Assembly (NCBI GenBank): GCA_963932465.1
Contig: OZ010800.1
Location: forward strand, 97,979,307 to 98,043,306
DNA length: 64,000 nt
DNA from: Maratus speciosus
Taxonomy: Eukaryota; Arthropoda; Arachnida; Araneae; Salticidae
Reading direction: 5' to 3'
The notes below the pieces were generated by a model. That model did not search any database and was not told the DNA's origin. It saw only the letters and a program-made list of their open reading frames with translations. The translations under genes were made by a program, and so were the position numbers. Shown one piece after another: positions 23,984 to 36,200 of the stretch; the first letter of the stretch is position 1; each line of letters begins with the position of its first letter.

Positions 23984-24480
23984 AATCAATAAATAAGGTA
24001 TTAAATTTTAAGTGTAGGTTGTACATAGGTATTTGGGAATTTTATCTAAGGGATTGTCGCACTTTCAAAAATAAAAAATACCAAAATTATAAAACCCAAT
24101 CTTATTAGATAATATTTTCTCTAAAATATGTACAGATAATTTTTCTTTTCTATTTAGTGTATTTTGTGTTCATTTGTTTCAGTTTAGTGTAGTGTATTTT
24201 CAGTGTATTTGGCTCTAAGTTCAATTCTATCAGGGTAATTAATGGTATAAAGTGGATTTTATATCGTTAAAGACATGTTTTACTATATATCTCTGAGATT
24301 AGTTGATATATCGTGGGTCTGTAGGGTAGAAAAACGATAGGATTTCGTTTAGTTGGGAAAGTGTCAGGTAGTGACATGTTTTGGTGGACGCTCAAGGGTT
24401 AAATTTTGAAAATTTGCATTTCAAGCAAAATATGATTAATCCTTTTACTATTTGCAAAGTACTTAAGCATAAATAGTTTT
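23984..24480. other. No gene seen
   Basis: This follows the gag-like pseudogene where pol would be expected. I find no reverse transcriptase motif on either strand, only AT-rich sequence. Confidence 0.5.
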
Positions 24481-25350
24481 AAAATATAAGATTATGTTGT
24501 ATAGATACAAAACATACTTTCATCACTAAATAATATATTTTTCCAATCTTCTTCGCTCCATAAACGTCTTGATTTACACCAATTGAATCTTATGCGTTTT
24601 TGTTTTACAGTCATGAGAGATTTTGTTTTAGGTATACGAGATTCAAACTTAAATTTATGGAGACGTCTTAATGTTCTCGATGTAGAAACTTCAACTCCTT
24701 CTTCTTTTCATTTCCGGTGCAAGAATTGCACACTTTTAAAACGGTTTTTCTTAACTATACGCTTCAGTTACCTGTCAGCACTAGCAGATGCGTTTGGTTT
24801 TCGGCCGCCATTTCGGGGATTATTCTGAAATTTTCCATTTTTTTTTTATATTGTGTTAGTATTTTACTAACGCTTGATTGCGAACAATATAAATAATTCC
24901 TTATATAACATTGATTTTTACCGTGCCGATACAAATCAACCATACGAAGTTTAATAGATTCAGGAATATCACGCACACGACCCATTTTAAGACGAAAGAG
25001 CAACCAAACTGTAAAAAGAACACCGATTTTAAATAAAATCGTCTGAATTTAATCAATGATGCCACCAGTTACGCATTGGTGATAATTAAAGGAGAATTAA
25101 TGCGAAATATTCTAATATTTTGAACCACTTGAATAAATATTCTAATATTTTGACTTTTAAAAATATTTTTTTCAATTAATCTTTTCAGAAATGATATTAA
25201 TGTTAAGATAATAAATAAGTTTAATCAACAATAAGTTCTTAATAAAAATATCGTTTGCATATTTGCATTAAAAGATGTTAAATTACCAAACGATATTTCC
25301 AGTTTGGGAAAAAAAGTAATTATTCTAATATTTTGAATATGAGGTGTATG
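24480..25350 (-). pseudogene. Tc1-like transposon relic (5' half of transposase and IR/DR-type end)
   Basis: The transposase starts at 24985 with MGRVRDIPESIKLRMVDLYRHGK and has the Tc1 paired-type helix-turn-helix (SQSSVSKILTQYKK). It then changes frame several times. Later blocks are RIRFNWCKSRRLWSEEDWK and ILFSDESMF, which is the first catalytic aspartate region. The sequence is lost soon after, near 24500, so the second and third acidic residues are missing. Upstream, the sequence TATTCTAATATTTTGA occurs three times in one orientation, at about 25107, 25137 and 25320. This resembles the repeated transposase-binding sites of IR/DR-type Tc1 ends, with the outer one close to a TA at about 25348. 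Confidence 0.75.
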
Positions 25351-25974
25351 TATAGATTTAAACTTTATTTGAGACGTAAATTCATTTTAATACATATCCT
25401 TTTCTAAAAAATTAATTAAGGCGCAACAGAGGGAATGAAATATCTTGCAAATTATATTCTATATCATATTCATAAATTAACGTTATTTATTTGTGGCTTT
25501 ATTAATTTAATGTTTATTTTTCAGAGAATTAATAGATTGAAAATAATTAAATATTGCGTAAAACTTACAGAACTATCGCAATTAATTTTGATATTCGGAT
25601 TATATCAGAGTGCTTAGGTTCTTATTTTTCAGTAAACACGAATTTCTATTACTAATCTGTACTAATACTTTAATTATTTTTTTCAAAGTTATATAAACTC
25701 TAGATTTGTATTTGGAAATAATATTTAGTGGAAAGGAAGGATTGTACGAACCCTGTATCCTTTACATTCGTTGCAAACGTGATGTAAACACATTAAAAAT
25801 TGCATCATTTTTTAAACTTGAATTATAATTTTTTGTCTACTTATTTGTGTTTAATTATTTTATTTACACATCAATTTAAAATCTTAAAGATTTTTTGTCC
25901 TTTTCTTATACAGAACTTCATACAGAACGCTTGTCAACATTTTAATGAGCTGATAACTATTTACGTCAAAGTAC
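25350..25974. other. AT-rich stretch, no gene seen
   Basis: A 60-codon plus frame at 25435-25617 is AT-driven, and I see no recognisable motif on either strand. Confidence 0.5.
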
Positions 25975-25981
25975 ATAATTG

Positions 25982-26258
25982 CACCGCCACCTGAATACTA
26001 GGGCTGACCGCTGACAAAAAAATGGCGGCTGCAGAAGGCGGATTTTTTTTAACGTAGGTACGGTGCCTTAAGCGCAGACACCAGTATTTTATAAAAGAAT
26101 TCTCTGACTTGTTTAATCTCAGAAAAATAAAGGGGAAAAACATAAAAAAAAAATATTGGCACGAATATTTAAGGGACCGTACGCACGCTGAAAAAAATCC
26201 ACCTTCGGTACCCGCCATTTTTGCGTCAGCGCTCAGGCCTAATATTCAGGGGGCGGTG
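25982..26258. mobile_element. 277-bp palindromic MITE with 7-bp flanking duplication
   Basis: The two halves are inverted copies of each other along almost their whole length. They open with CACCGCCACCTGAATA and close with ATTCAGGGGGCGGTG, and share AATGGCGG, GAAGGYGGATTTTTTT and GTACGG blocks. ATAATTG flanks both sides (25975-25981 and 26259-26265). The arms differ by perhaps 20%, so the element is old. A 7-bp duplication is not a classic value; an 8-bp hAT duplication that lost a match is possible. Both frames that cross it are chance products of the palindrome. Confidence 0.8.
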
Positions 26259-26584
26259 ATAATTGCGTCAGTTACTGGCACACCGGTATTCCGAAAAAAA
26301 TCCGGACAAATAGTCCGCAGTAAATTAAGGGATAAACATCTTTGATTCCATTAAAATTATCATTTTAAGATTTTTTTTTTAATGGAAAATATTTTTGGAA
26401 AATAAATAAATTTACATCATAATAAATTTATGTAGAAAATTATAAAAGGGAACGCTTGTGATAAAGGTGCTCAAGTAGTAGGCGGACAAGGTAGTTAATG
26501 TTACAATTAAAGTAGAACAAAGAGACAAGGAACATTAGGGGTTTTTTTTAGTCCAAAATACAGTGGAATATATATTCCTTCAAG
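26259..26584. other. AT-rich stretch, no gene seen
   Basis: I see nothing recognisable between the palindromic MITE and the start of the segment duplicated at 40.3 kb. Confidence 0.5.
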
Positions 26585-27300
26585 AGTCTCAGGACTGATA
26601 AATCTTCAACATTTTCATAATTTTAATTATTTTAGTGGTTAAACCCCTATCTTCTCAAAACAATTTGATGTAGTTATTTACTTGAAATTCCCATTAGAAA
26701 AGAAGGTATGACTTTTAGAATTATACATACTCAGAGCTGAAAATTCATTTACGAAAGTTTAAAGTCATATTTCTTCAAATGTAGTTTTTGAGCATAACGT
26801 TCAGGATATCTCAAAAAATTCTCAATATTTTTTAATGAAATTTAAAAATAAATGTCGCAGAATAGTATGCATAAACTGAATCTAGAAGTTTCTTCTGATT
26901 GTTATAAATAATAAAAATATATTTTTTTATATATTTATAATGTTGCAATTTTCAAAATTTTGGATTACATAAATACCACATAGTATTAAAAATATAAAAT
27001 TGTTTTAAATACAAATTTATTTTGATTGAGGATAATTACAGCAATATGAAGTATAAATTTTCCCCAACAATTTTATTTTAGACGCAATTTTTTTTTTTTT
27101 TTTTTTGTAATCCTGCGCGTAAATCTGCCAGTTTGAAGCCCCCTATAAATAATAGTTCTGCATCTAGTGATACTTTAAAGTATAAAATGAAAGAACATAT
27201 ATCAACATCCCATTTTTTTTTAAATCATATACATTTTAATATATTAAATGTTTAAAATGGCCATTTCTTGTCATTTTTTACAATTTGAAGAGTCCTGATA
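26585..27300 (+). repeat. Diverged duplicate of 40305-41066 (copy 1)
   Basis: Collinear blocks shared with 40305-41066 include GACTTTTAGAATTAYACA, AGCATAACGTTCAGGATATC, TTTTCAAAATTTTG, TAGTATTAAAAATATAAAAT and the end ...ATTTGAAGAGTCCTGA. The pair differs by roughly 20-30% with many indels. It is either an old segmental duplication or two copies of an unclassified interspersed repeat. No coding capacity is apparent. A 23-T run lies near 27090. Confidence 0.7.
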
Positions 27301-27336
27301 TATATATATATATGTGCGTGTGTGTGTGTGTGTTAT
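27298..27336 (+). repeat. (TA)n-(TG)n microsatellite
   Basis: About eight TA units are followed by about nine TG/GTG units, directly at the right edge of the duplicated segment. Confidence 0.9.
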
Positions 27337-29189
27337 ATAAAAAATTTACTAGCAACATTCATTTAAATTATTTTAGATTTCTGGCATATTCATTACATCC
27401 CTATTTCTTAATACTCTCTCCTATTTATTTCTAGTTTATTCCTATAAACTTAAAACGCATATCTTAATAAATATTCTAAAACTTAATAACTTTTAATCCC
27501 TTCATTAATTTTTATCAGGTACCAAAACTGTAATATTCAGAGCGAAGCTACTTTTATTTTTCAAATGTTTATAAAAGCCATTTTACTTCAATCTTTTTTA
27601 TTTCAATCCATGAATCTTCTTCCCACCCACCTGTCTAGCGTCGACCGTATTACATATAAATCCCTCAGTGAACCCATTTTCTAATACGCTTCTCTCTCAC
27701 TCTCCATTGGTTGAGGTACGGATCACATTTAATTCCATGTCTCGTTTCTGAATATGTTTGGTTCTTCTAAAGTTTGCATTTCAATCTGTATTCTTACTTG
27801 AATCCTGACAAAACTATCGTGCATGAGATCAGGAACAGAGATTTTTTGTGCTGTTCGATTGTTGGGAAAATCTGTTACCAGATGGCATATTGTCTAGTAG
27901 AATACCCAACTTTCTCATTAAGATCCATTTAGCGTTAATATTAATTCGTGCTCAAGCCTGAATGCTCTGCGAAAACTCTCGCCATCTGGGAATTGTTCAC
28001 GTTTCTTATGTGTAGTTGAATTTACATTTTCAAGAAATTTTTGGCCTCTGTTTGAATGGGGTTAATGTGAGAACTACCGGATTTCTTAATGCACTACTTA
28101 CCACTTATACGGCTTGACCTGTATTAGACTGCATCGTGAATCGCTGCTGTTTCAATTCAACTTAGCTAATCTCACTACTACAAACCAATCGATATAGTTG
28201 ATTAAATTTGTAAACTGAAAAGTACTCAGCTTGTCCACAGCTGCTAATATCCCACCATATTGATGCCTCCAGCAGCAATGTTTTCCTAGGTGGTAAGAAA
28301 TGCATGCAACCCCAATAATCCCTGACTAGTATTTACTAATACACGTGAAGATATGTAATAAAAAGCCAGTAGGATTCGAACCTACGCTGGTATATACAGT
28401 ACGTCCGCTCTCAACAGTGTCCAATGGCTAATTCCTAAACCGTTATTCAGAGACATATAGTTTCAATTACAAAAATGTTTTAAATCAGGTAAAGAAATAT
28501 TTAAAAAACGATTTGGGTCAATAAAAATATTTCTTAAAAAATTACGAAATTTAAATTTTTATACTGCCCGCCAGTTCTATAAGTTATATATAGTAAAATT
28601 TTCCTATTACACTGATAAGTAGAACAAAAAATGTCCCATTCATATAACCCTAAAATTGAGCAAGTTATGAAACTTTAAAAAATGTATGACTTATGCCACT
28701 TTTCTGCTCTGAAAACAAATGAGCTCGGCTAGGCTTTGATAGGTCCCATACCAAGTGCTTAACATTCGAAGATCTTAATGCATGTGTATCTGCGCTTTGA
28801 AAAAAAATCGTACAAGTATTACGATTAAGTTAACATTTATTAAATTTCAGATTGGCTAAAATAACGCATGTTTTATTATTTCAGGATTTGAGATTGTTTA
28901 TTTTATTATTTCTTTTAACAGAAATTATGTTATTTTTAAAAGTTTTTATGTTAATTCAATGATCGCATGTTTTTCCAGTTCAAAATTTGTACTCGAACTT
29001 TAACTCACTTTCAAATATCCGATCGAGATTACATTTTACATACTAGCTTGAATCCGAAAACAATCTAATATTATTATGATTTTCGATGGTTAATATTTAT
29101 ACTTATTTTACAGGATAACACAACAAATTTCGGATAGATACCAAGAAGTTTAAGAAAAAGATTTATGTTAGATAACACAAGACTGCGAT
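27337..29189. other. Mixed-composition stretch without a recognisable gene
   Basis: 27.6-28.35 kb is less AT-rich than its surroundings and might be a decayed element, but no frame gives motifs I recognise. The only interpretable piece is the tRNA-like relic at 28362-28431. Confidence 0.45.
28362..28431 (-). pseudogene. tRNA-like relic with perfect T-arm (Tyr-like GTA loop)
   Basis: Reverse-complemented: a perfect T-arm (GTAGG-TTCGAAT-CCTAC), an A-box-like TTAGCCATTGGACACTGTTG, and a CTGTATA heptamer at the anticodon-loop position (GTA, tyrosine-like). Five of seven acceptor pairs form. The anticodon stem pairs only in its inner three positions, and no tRNA-Tyr intron is seen. It is probably a pseudogene or the head of a tRNA-derived SINE. 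Confidence 0.45.
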
Positions 29190-29480
29190 TTTTGGGATTT
29201 TTAACTTTTATGTATTTTTTAGCACTGAATCTGAAAGTTACCTTAATTTTAAACCATCATGTCAAGATATTTCGCAAATCCTAAATTGTCAAAGTTAAAG
29301 AATAACAAAAATCGTATACTATAAAGTAGAGGAGATGGTTGTGTTTTTTAACTTTTGATAATTGATTTTAACTATTTTTAACACTGAATCTGAAAATGAC
29401 CTTCATTTTTAACAATTAATTTTTTTTGTAAATCGTAAATGTGTAAATTAAAATATAGCGAAAATCTCATACTATAAAAC
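29190..29480 (+). repeat. Two-copy diverged tandem repeat, ~155-bp period
   Basis: The pattern TTTTTAACTTTT, ARCACTGAATCTGAAARTKACCTT, GYAAATCSTAAATTGT, ATACTATAAAR occurs at about 29190-29326 and again at 29343-29480. Confidence 0.75.
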
Positions 29481-30424
29481 ATATGTAAAACATCTCTATT
29501 TTATTTTGTTTTATTCAATAATTTATTCAATATTTTTGCTTATCCTGGGATTCTTAGAGCTAAACAGCTGAGTGGCCCGATGAGATTGGGGAGGAAGTTC
29601 AATTTTAATTTTGAACTTTTTAACTTTGAAATTTGCAATTTGCGAAAAATCCTGATGAGATGATTCAAAATGAAGTTCACTTTCGGATTCAACGGTACAG
29701 AATACATAAGAATCAGTTATCAAAAGCTAAAACACACGGCATTACCGAACTTTTGCAGACTAGTGGAATCTAATAATAGTTCAAAATACATATAATTTTG
29801 TAAAGAATTGAAGCTGTTAATTTAGCATAAGCGTGCAATTAAAATAGCAAAGATGTAATGTAAAATGTTGAAGTATCAACCCGAATTTTTTTTTTTACTA
29901 AAGTAATTTAAGTTAGAGAGAAGGAAGATATAACTATATCGATAATCCCCTACGTGTTGCACAAGAAAAATATACTTCGACTAATCTTCAAAAAAGTTTC
30001 CAGTTGATTTATTAAACATTAAAGGAGTCAAAATGCCACATTATTTTAAACACTATTCTAACTTAAACGTATTTTAAGTTTTGTTAGTATTTACTCATTG
30101 TTACACTCTCTACTTTTATAGCTCTAGAAGCGCCCTTTTACTTCTATATCGATTTCTAACTAATAATAGTTTATTTCGGTGTGAAGTGAAAATAAAAAAA
30201 AATGCGAATTTTTAAACCTGTTAAAGTGACTTTCCATATCTGTAAAAATAAGAAAATATTTTTTACCTCAGTATTCTGTAATTATGTTTATACGAGGTGC
30301 AATCAGAAAATTCCTGGACTTGATTGGAAAAAAAAAATATGTGAACTTACTTTATCATAAGGAGAGAAATACCAGGATAAAGTAGGGAATTAAAGAAGTG
30401 TGGAGTTTAGGTAGAATTGATTAA
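29481..30424. other. AT-rich stretch; possible solo mariner-type end near 30291
   Basis: ACGAGGTGCAATCAGAAAAT at about 30293 resembles the outer end of mariner elements, but no transposase or second end can be linked to it. A 66-codon minus frame at 29523-29723 shows no recognisable motif. Confidence 0.4.
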
Positions 30425-30693
30425 CCCTACGCCAGTCACGCGCGTGAGATATATTACCCTTTACATTTGAAAAGTTTGTATTTTTTCGGATTCACTTCGT
30501 CTTCTTCATAATTGTATTCTTTTTAAACAGTTGTAACTTTTAAATATAAATTTTGGATGTGTAATTTGTTGTTTTAGAACGTTGCTTTATTTCTACTTAT
30601 TTTTTAAAGTACAAAAACAACATGTTGAAAATGTGTCACATATATCCTCGCACTACTAAATACGTAACAAATATTCTCGTATCTTACGCAGGG
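30425..30693. mobile_element. 269-bp piggyBac-type MITE (TTAA target site)
   Basis: TTAA flanks both ends (30421-30424 and 30694-30697). The terminal inverted repeats are CCCTACGCCAG on the left and, reverse-complemented, CCCTGCGTAAG on the right. Ends beginning CCC next to a TTAA duplication are the piggyBac signature. No coding capacity. It differs in sequence from the 520-bp family nearby. Confidence 0.75.
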
Positions 30694-30976
30694 TTAAAAG
30701 GTTATAAATAATATTGGAAGTCGTAACAATTGGGCTTTGCATGGATGAAAAATGTTACAAAGATTTGCTGATGAAATACCAAGACAGTATGTAAACCTTT
30801 ACAACTAGCACCTCATGACTCCAACAATGAGCAAAGTTTGATTCATGGTGCCACTGTAATTAAGAAAGCAGTCGTACCAATTGGAGAGCTAAAAGAAGAA
30901 GCTGCAGAGGCCAGAAACAAAAAAACGTGCAATAGAGAAGGTTGCAACAGAGATGTCCCGAATTGGGTTTTTTTAA

Positions 30977-31496
30977 TCTTTTATCTACTGACGGTACTTA
31001 TAAGTACCATTAAAATCTTGTTATAAAATTCATTTAATGCATCGATTAGTAGTAATACAGTTCGGAATGATTTATAGATGCAGTACTTTATCTTGTTCCA
31101 AAAGCATTATTGGTTACAAAAGCAAAATATTTTTTAAAAGGAGGATTTATTTTGCCTTCTTTTCTAACTTTCTTTGTTTGGAAGGGGGGGGGGGATTTTT
31201 CAATTCGGAAATATTTTCATATTTCTATTGTAAGAAAATTATATTTGTACGTTTCCTAATTCTACAAAATACTCAGAAAAATATTTAAAATAAAACATTT
31301 GAGTGGGGTTATAAATATTGCACAGAATACCTATAAATTCAAATTTAATTAATCCTTCTAAATCCTTAAATCCTTCTAATATCCTTCTAATATTTATCAA
31401 ATGCTTATGTCATTTTTTTAATATAGTTTCCAAAATTTACGAAAAATGCTTTAGAAGATATAATTTCCATGAATTTATAATTCAATACATAAAGGG
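30977..31496 (+). mobile_element. 520-bp piggyBac-type MITE, family 1 copy A
   Basis: The termini are TCTTTTATCTACTGA (left) and, reverse-complemented, CCCTTTATGTATTGAATTA (right). TTAA flanks lie at 30973-30976 and 31497-31500. It is collinear with 39385-39908 and, inverted, with 43100-43619. A G homopolymer (about 12 G near 31183-31194) sits at a place where the other copies also have a G or C tract. Near the right end is a repeated ATCCTTCTAAAT motif. It has no coding capacity. It was probably moved in trans by a piggyBac transposase. Confidence 0.85.
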
Positions 31497-31500
31497 TTAA

Positions 31501-32872
31501 GCAGTGATCCTTTTAAACTTTGCTCTAGACAAATAAAATGGAAAAAGAGCAAGCCACACAGTGGCAAGATCCTACAACTTTTTCTTCGAGCTAGGTCTGA
31601 TTGTAGTCCTGATAAATGCCAAGAAGCGTCTGATGAAGAACAGAGTTGTGAAGAATGAGACTGAAATTTCTGAAATACTCTCAAAAACTAGCATGTCTAT
31701 ATTTAGGGATGAGCACGCTCCCACCCAAATGACCGATTGCTACCGCTAAAATTTTATAGTATTTCTTGCGGTATTTAATGAGAGAATATCTGAGATTTAA
31801 TAAAGCAAAGAATACTATTAAAATTTAGTGGTGAATTTCAACCATTTGGGTCGGACCGCTCTCTTCCCTGTATATTGTAGAGATTCAACTTTACTAAACG
31901 TATTATTAAATGTAACTTTATCAAATATAAATAATCTTTATTAAATGCAAATTAAATATAATAATCATTATTAATATTTCAAATGAAAATCAAATTTTCT
32001 AAGTAATTGCTTAATAATTTAATTTAGATTTAATCATTATTAAATCTAAATTAAATTTAATAAGTATTATTAAATCTAAGAAACAAATTTTATATATAGT
32101 AAAATTAAAAGCATTTAAATAAACATTACTATTAAAAGAAACAATCTATCAACAATTACTTTTCTCTTACTAACAGTAAACATTTAAAACTGCTAGTCAC
32201 TCAACTTTCAAATTTCTTTCGCTAATGTTAAGTCTACGGTTATGTGATGCATTCGTATTTTTAAAATATATCCTACGGAAAGTAATATTTTTAACTTCTT
32301 TTTTCTATGTACTTTTCTTAAAGGATGTATATTGTTTTTCTTAGTTGTCAAATTATGATAAAATGTATACTTACTTCGATGTGAAGTGTTAAATTCTTAC
32401 TTACACTTCGTCATTTTTTAAGATTATAAAATATTAAATTAAGCATTGGTTTAAAAAAAATGAGAAGTGAGAAATAATAAGCATCTTTTAAACCGAGAGT
32501 AGTCGCCACGTTTTTTAGAACGTTAGTAGTCGCGTTCGGTCCATTTGCCGCCGTTACTAGCAGGCCGAAAACGAAGGGGAAACTTGCCAGTGTCATCAGA
32601 TGATCGAAAACGGATACCGTAGGGTGAAAATATTGACTGAACTTTAAAAGATTACAGCAATTATTCATTTTACAACCTTTTACAGCAAATTATTTATTTC
32701 GCTTAAGTATATATTCAGTTGGCATCTAGATAAATGTTTTTAAGAACTCTTTCTTCGTTTTGCATAAATACTTTAAAGTAAATAGTAAATGATTTGAGTG
32801 AATTTCTGATGTTACTATGAATCAATAAAATTAGTAGGAAAAGATTTACGAATATGAATCTAAATTCGTGAT

Positions 32873-32907
<35 letters not shown>

Positions 32908-35308
32908 AAGGACAGAATCAGAGTCAGGTAGATTTTCATGACACTCCGGCACTCTATATCCATTTAATAAAATAAAATTAATAAATTTAGCATCAATATA
33001 TTACACGGACATTAAATTAAACAATTAAACTGAAAATAAAAATGGAACCTATGACATGCAACAGAAAATCAAATACAATACCACTAATTCTCCAGCATAT
33101 TATATAATAAAGAAAAAGGTAAAAAATACTTAATTTCGAAATTATAAATGTAAATGTTGTAACTACGTTTTATTTATTTATTTTGTGGGGTGTCTGTGTG
33201 TGTATGAGGGGGGAGAGGAGGGGGGGTCTCTCGAGATTTTATGATTAAATCCATTTTTCAAATGAAAATGCACGATTTGTAGTTTTTCTACTTATTTCAG
33301 GGTGGGAGCAGCGCCCTTGAATAAAAACTCTGGATACGAACTTCGCTTGTATAAAGTAAATAATAAGTTATTGAAATTATATATTTAAATACATTTCCAA
33401 TTGTAGATTCAAATCCTAAGATGGATAAACTATTTTAATTAATAGAATCACTGAAAGGTTCATCTTAATAGTGATGTATTTTACAGCAACTATTTAATTA
33501 AAATAAATATCCAATTGTACACTTCATGATAAGGTATTAATGTTATAATTTATTGTTTTGTAATAACATTCATTAAAATAATAAAAACAATAAGAAATTT
33601 TTCTCTGAAATTATAAATCTGCAGCAATAATTTTATTTAAATGAATTTTCTCTCGTATATTGGAAAACATTATTCTGAAAAATAGTTTGAACAATTGATG
33701 AAGGACAACAAATTTAAATTTGTTAGTAACCGTCCACAAGCCTCTATTGGATTTCAATAATAATAATAAAAAACATTTTCTGCGGCATTGTTAAAAGAAA
33801 ATGTGTTTTTACTTACAGTATAAAAATTTAAAAATAGATAAATTTGAGAAAAATACTTAAAATATTTTTTAAAATCATGGTATAAACAATCACTGAATTA
33901 TCCAAAAGAGATTTTTATTTGCGTAATTTCTAACCTACATTATAAAATTCTCATTATTTTTCTTATTGTACAAATAAATTATATGTATTTTCTTCGCAGA
34001 TATACATACTACATTTCTGAGAAAATTGTTTTATCTTTCGAATTTGTTTTATTGTACAAAAACGATACTTTTCAGATATTGGAGATACGGCAATTTTTTT
34101 ACTGATTCCCACAAAATTCTCTTCTCTCTTTTTTAATGGTTTGGCAGTGTTATTGTCTGTTTTCTTTCATTTATATGTTCCGGTAATAAATGGAAAGCAA
34201 CTTCTTTCAAATAATGATGATGAATTTCCCTTTTTTCCATATTTAAACGATTATTAATTTGAGAATTTATTCCCGCAATGTTTGCCAATGAAAAAAAAAA
34301 TGTAAGTGACCATCCATCTGTTTTTTGTGCGAACTGACTTCACAACTAATATAATAAAACAATTTTAAGTCACATTCTAAAAGTAAAAAAAGTACTCTAT
34401 GAACGGGTAAAATTGCAGAAAGAAAGAAAGACGAAATAACAACAGGCAGAGAGTCCGTACTTAGAAGAAACTTTCCCCCACAGATTTCGCGGAAATGGGA
34501 AAGGATGAAAACGAGGGTGAAAAATTCAACTAACGCAAGTTATCGCAACGCGGTCATTTAGACAGATTGAAACTTAAGAATGCGATAAAATGCTAAGAAA
34601 TAGCAGGAATGACTTGCAATTTTACTACACAAGAGTGTGAACACTCAAGGTCAGATACACGGAATTTGGCTGTCGTAACTTGAACGGGAAATGAGTTACA
34701 GGAAGATAACGAATTTCGGGCGGGGAAAAGACCAACGCGCGACTATTAACGGGTTTAAGAACAATAAAAAGAAAAAAGGAGTTAAAAATATTAATTTACC
34801 AAGGACATGTTTAGATATTCATATGAATCACCATTAATCTATGCATAAAGAGGAGTTAAAATATCCTCAAAATGGTGAAACTTCAACTAAACCGGTTTCG
34901 CAGTGGCACATTATCACCGGGAAAAACTTCCACCAGAAAATTTTGATAGTGATTTTCTTGCACAATTTCAAATATAGCCAAAAATAAATATTAGTCGAAA
35001 ACAAATATTTGTTGTTAGTGATGAAAATTTACTTCGAAGGTAGTCCGGCCCTGCGTTTTTATCTCATTGTGACATTCTAGACAACCCCATGTCAATATCA
35101 GTGAAAGCCTTTATAATACCCGGAACAATTTCCACCAATGAAAACGAATAGGAAATTTTATCATATTTGGAAGAGAAATTTTGCATGAATAAGCTTCTAA
35201 AATAAGGCGATATTTTCTATTCAAAATTTGTTGGTGGAAGTCTGCTTCGGCGGTTATCAGAAATTGCTGACCTAATGTAAAAAAATCAGCCGCCATCTTG
35301 AGAAAACC
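31501..35308. other. Long stretch without a recognisable gene
   Basis: The sequence is mostly very AT-rich. Islands of higher GC at about 32.50-32.64 kb, 33.18-33.35 kb and 34.4-35.05 kb may be decayed elements but give no motifs. An 85-codon minus frame at 32411-32668 spans the first island; its segment ATTNVLKNVATTLGLKD is not something I can place. Confidence 0.45.
32877..32906 (+). repeat. Poly-T tract (30)
   Basis: An uninterrupted T run. On the minus strand it would be a poly-A tail, but no LINE or SINE body is recognisable next to it. Confidence 0.9.
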
Positions 35309-35741
35309 TTCTCAGTTACTTCAAACGCAACTGATAGACTCTACATTATATGTCTCCTTCTCTGTATTCATAACTCCATTTGTATCACATGACCATAAAC
35401 TTAACATTAGCAAAGGGAAATCTTTAGTTGAGTGACTAGCAGCCTTAAGTAAACTTTGTATAATATATATATAATTTTTAAATAAATAGATACAGTTATG
35501 ATAATATAACATTAATTGTGTTTATTCTCAGTTACTTCAAACGCAACTGATAGACTCTACATTATATGTCTCCTCCTCTGTATTCATAACTCCATTTGTA
35601 TCACATGACCATAAATTTAACCTTAGCAAAGGGAAATCGTTAGTTGAGTGACTAGCAGTCTTAAGTAAACTTTGTATAACATATGTATATTTTTTTAAAT
35701 AAATACATACAGTTATGATAATATAACATTAATTGTGTTTA
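35309..35741 (+). repeat. Recent tandem duplication, 216-bp unit x 2
   Basis: The unit beginning TTCTCAGTTACTTCAAACGC and ending AACATTAATTGTGTTTA occurs at 35309-35524 and 35525-about 35741. Identity is about 95%, much higher than in other repeats here, so the duplication is young. Confidence 0.95.
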
Positions 35742-35779
35742 GTAATAGTAAATAAACAGCAAGGGTTTTAACTTTATAA

Positions 35780-36200
35780 TACTTAAAAAATATTTTTTGC
35801 CGATATTTTGGGTCGAAGTCGCAAATATGCGACGTCTTTTCAGTTTCATTTTCAATTTTGGGAATAATGTAAAATCACAGGGATATAGATCTGGTAAATA
35901 GGTTAAGTGGGGAACAACAACCATGTTGTTATGAGATAAAAACTGCGTTTTCTTTAGCGATTGTTTGTCAGGAGTTTCAGAACAAACTCTGCAGCAACGC
36001 GCCAAATGTTCAAATTCTCCCTCGAAATTTCTTGCCAAACTCCTTAACAAATTCGAACTTTGTCAGCGAGTTTTAGGATAGTTAGATGACGATACTCTCG
36101 TATTAGTTTTGTAATTTCTTCCACATTTTCATCTGTTTTGTTTTGAAAATATTCTGAGTGTGCCCGATAAGGATACATTCCTTGTTAGCATTTATTGTAT
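35780..36200 (-). pseudogene. mariner transposase with its central part deleted
   Basis: From 36180 downward, an N-terminal mariner block (AHSEYFQNKTDENVEEITKL, then LADKV) is followed by the helix-turn-helix continuation (SRENLNIWRVAAEFVLKLLT). The sequence then jumps to the C-terminal catalytic block (FLSHNNMVVVPHLTYLPDLY, then PCDFTLFPKLKMKLK). In an intact mariner about 130 residues, including the first two catalytic aspartates, lie between these blocks, so an internal deletion is clear. At least two frame changes also occur. The third catalytic aspartate (PCDF) is present. Confidence 0.85.

Noticed and set aside
29523..29723. 66-codon minus frame with a SESELHFESSHQDF segment
   Set aside because: Protein-like in part but without a family motif or supporting neighbours; too short to support.
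30293..30830. Mariner-like element starting ACGAGGTGCAATCAG
   Set aside because: Only one end is seen; the AGCACCTCAT stretch at about 30808 is too weak as a partner and no transposase lies between.
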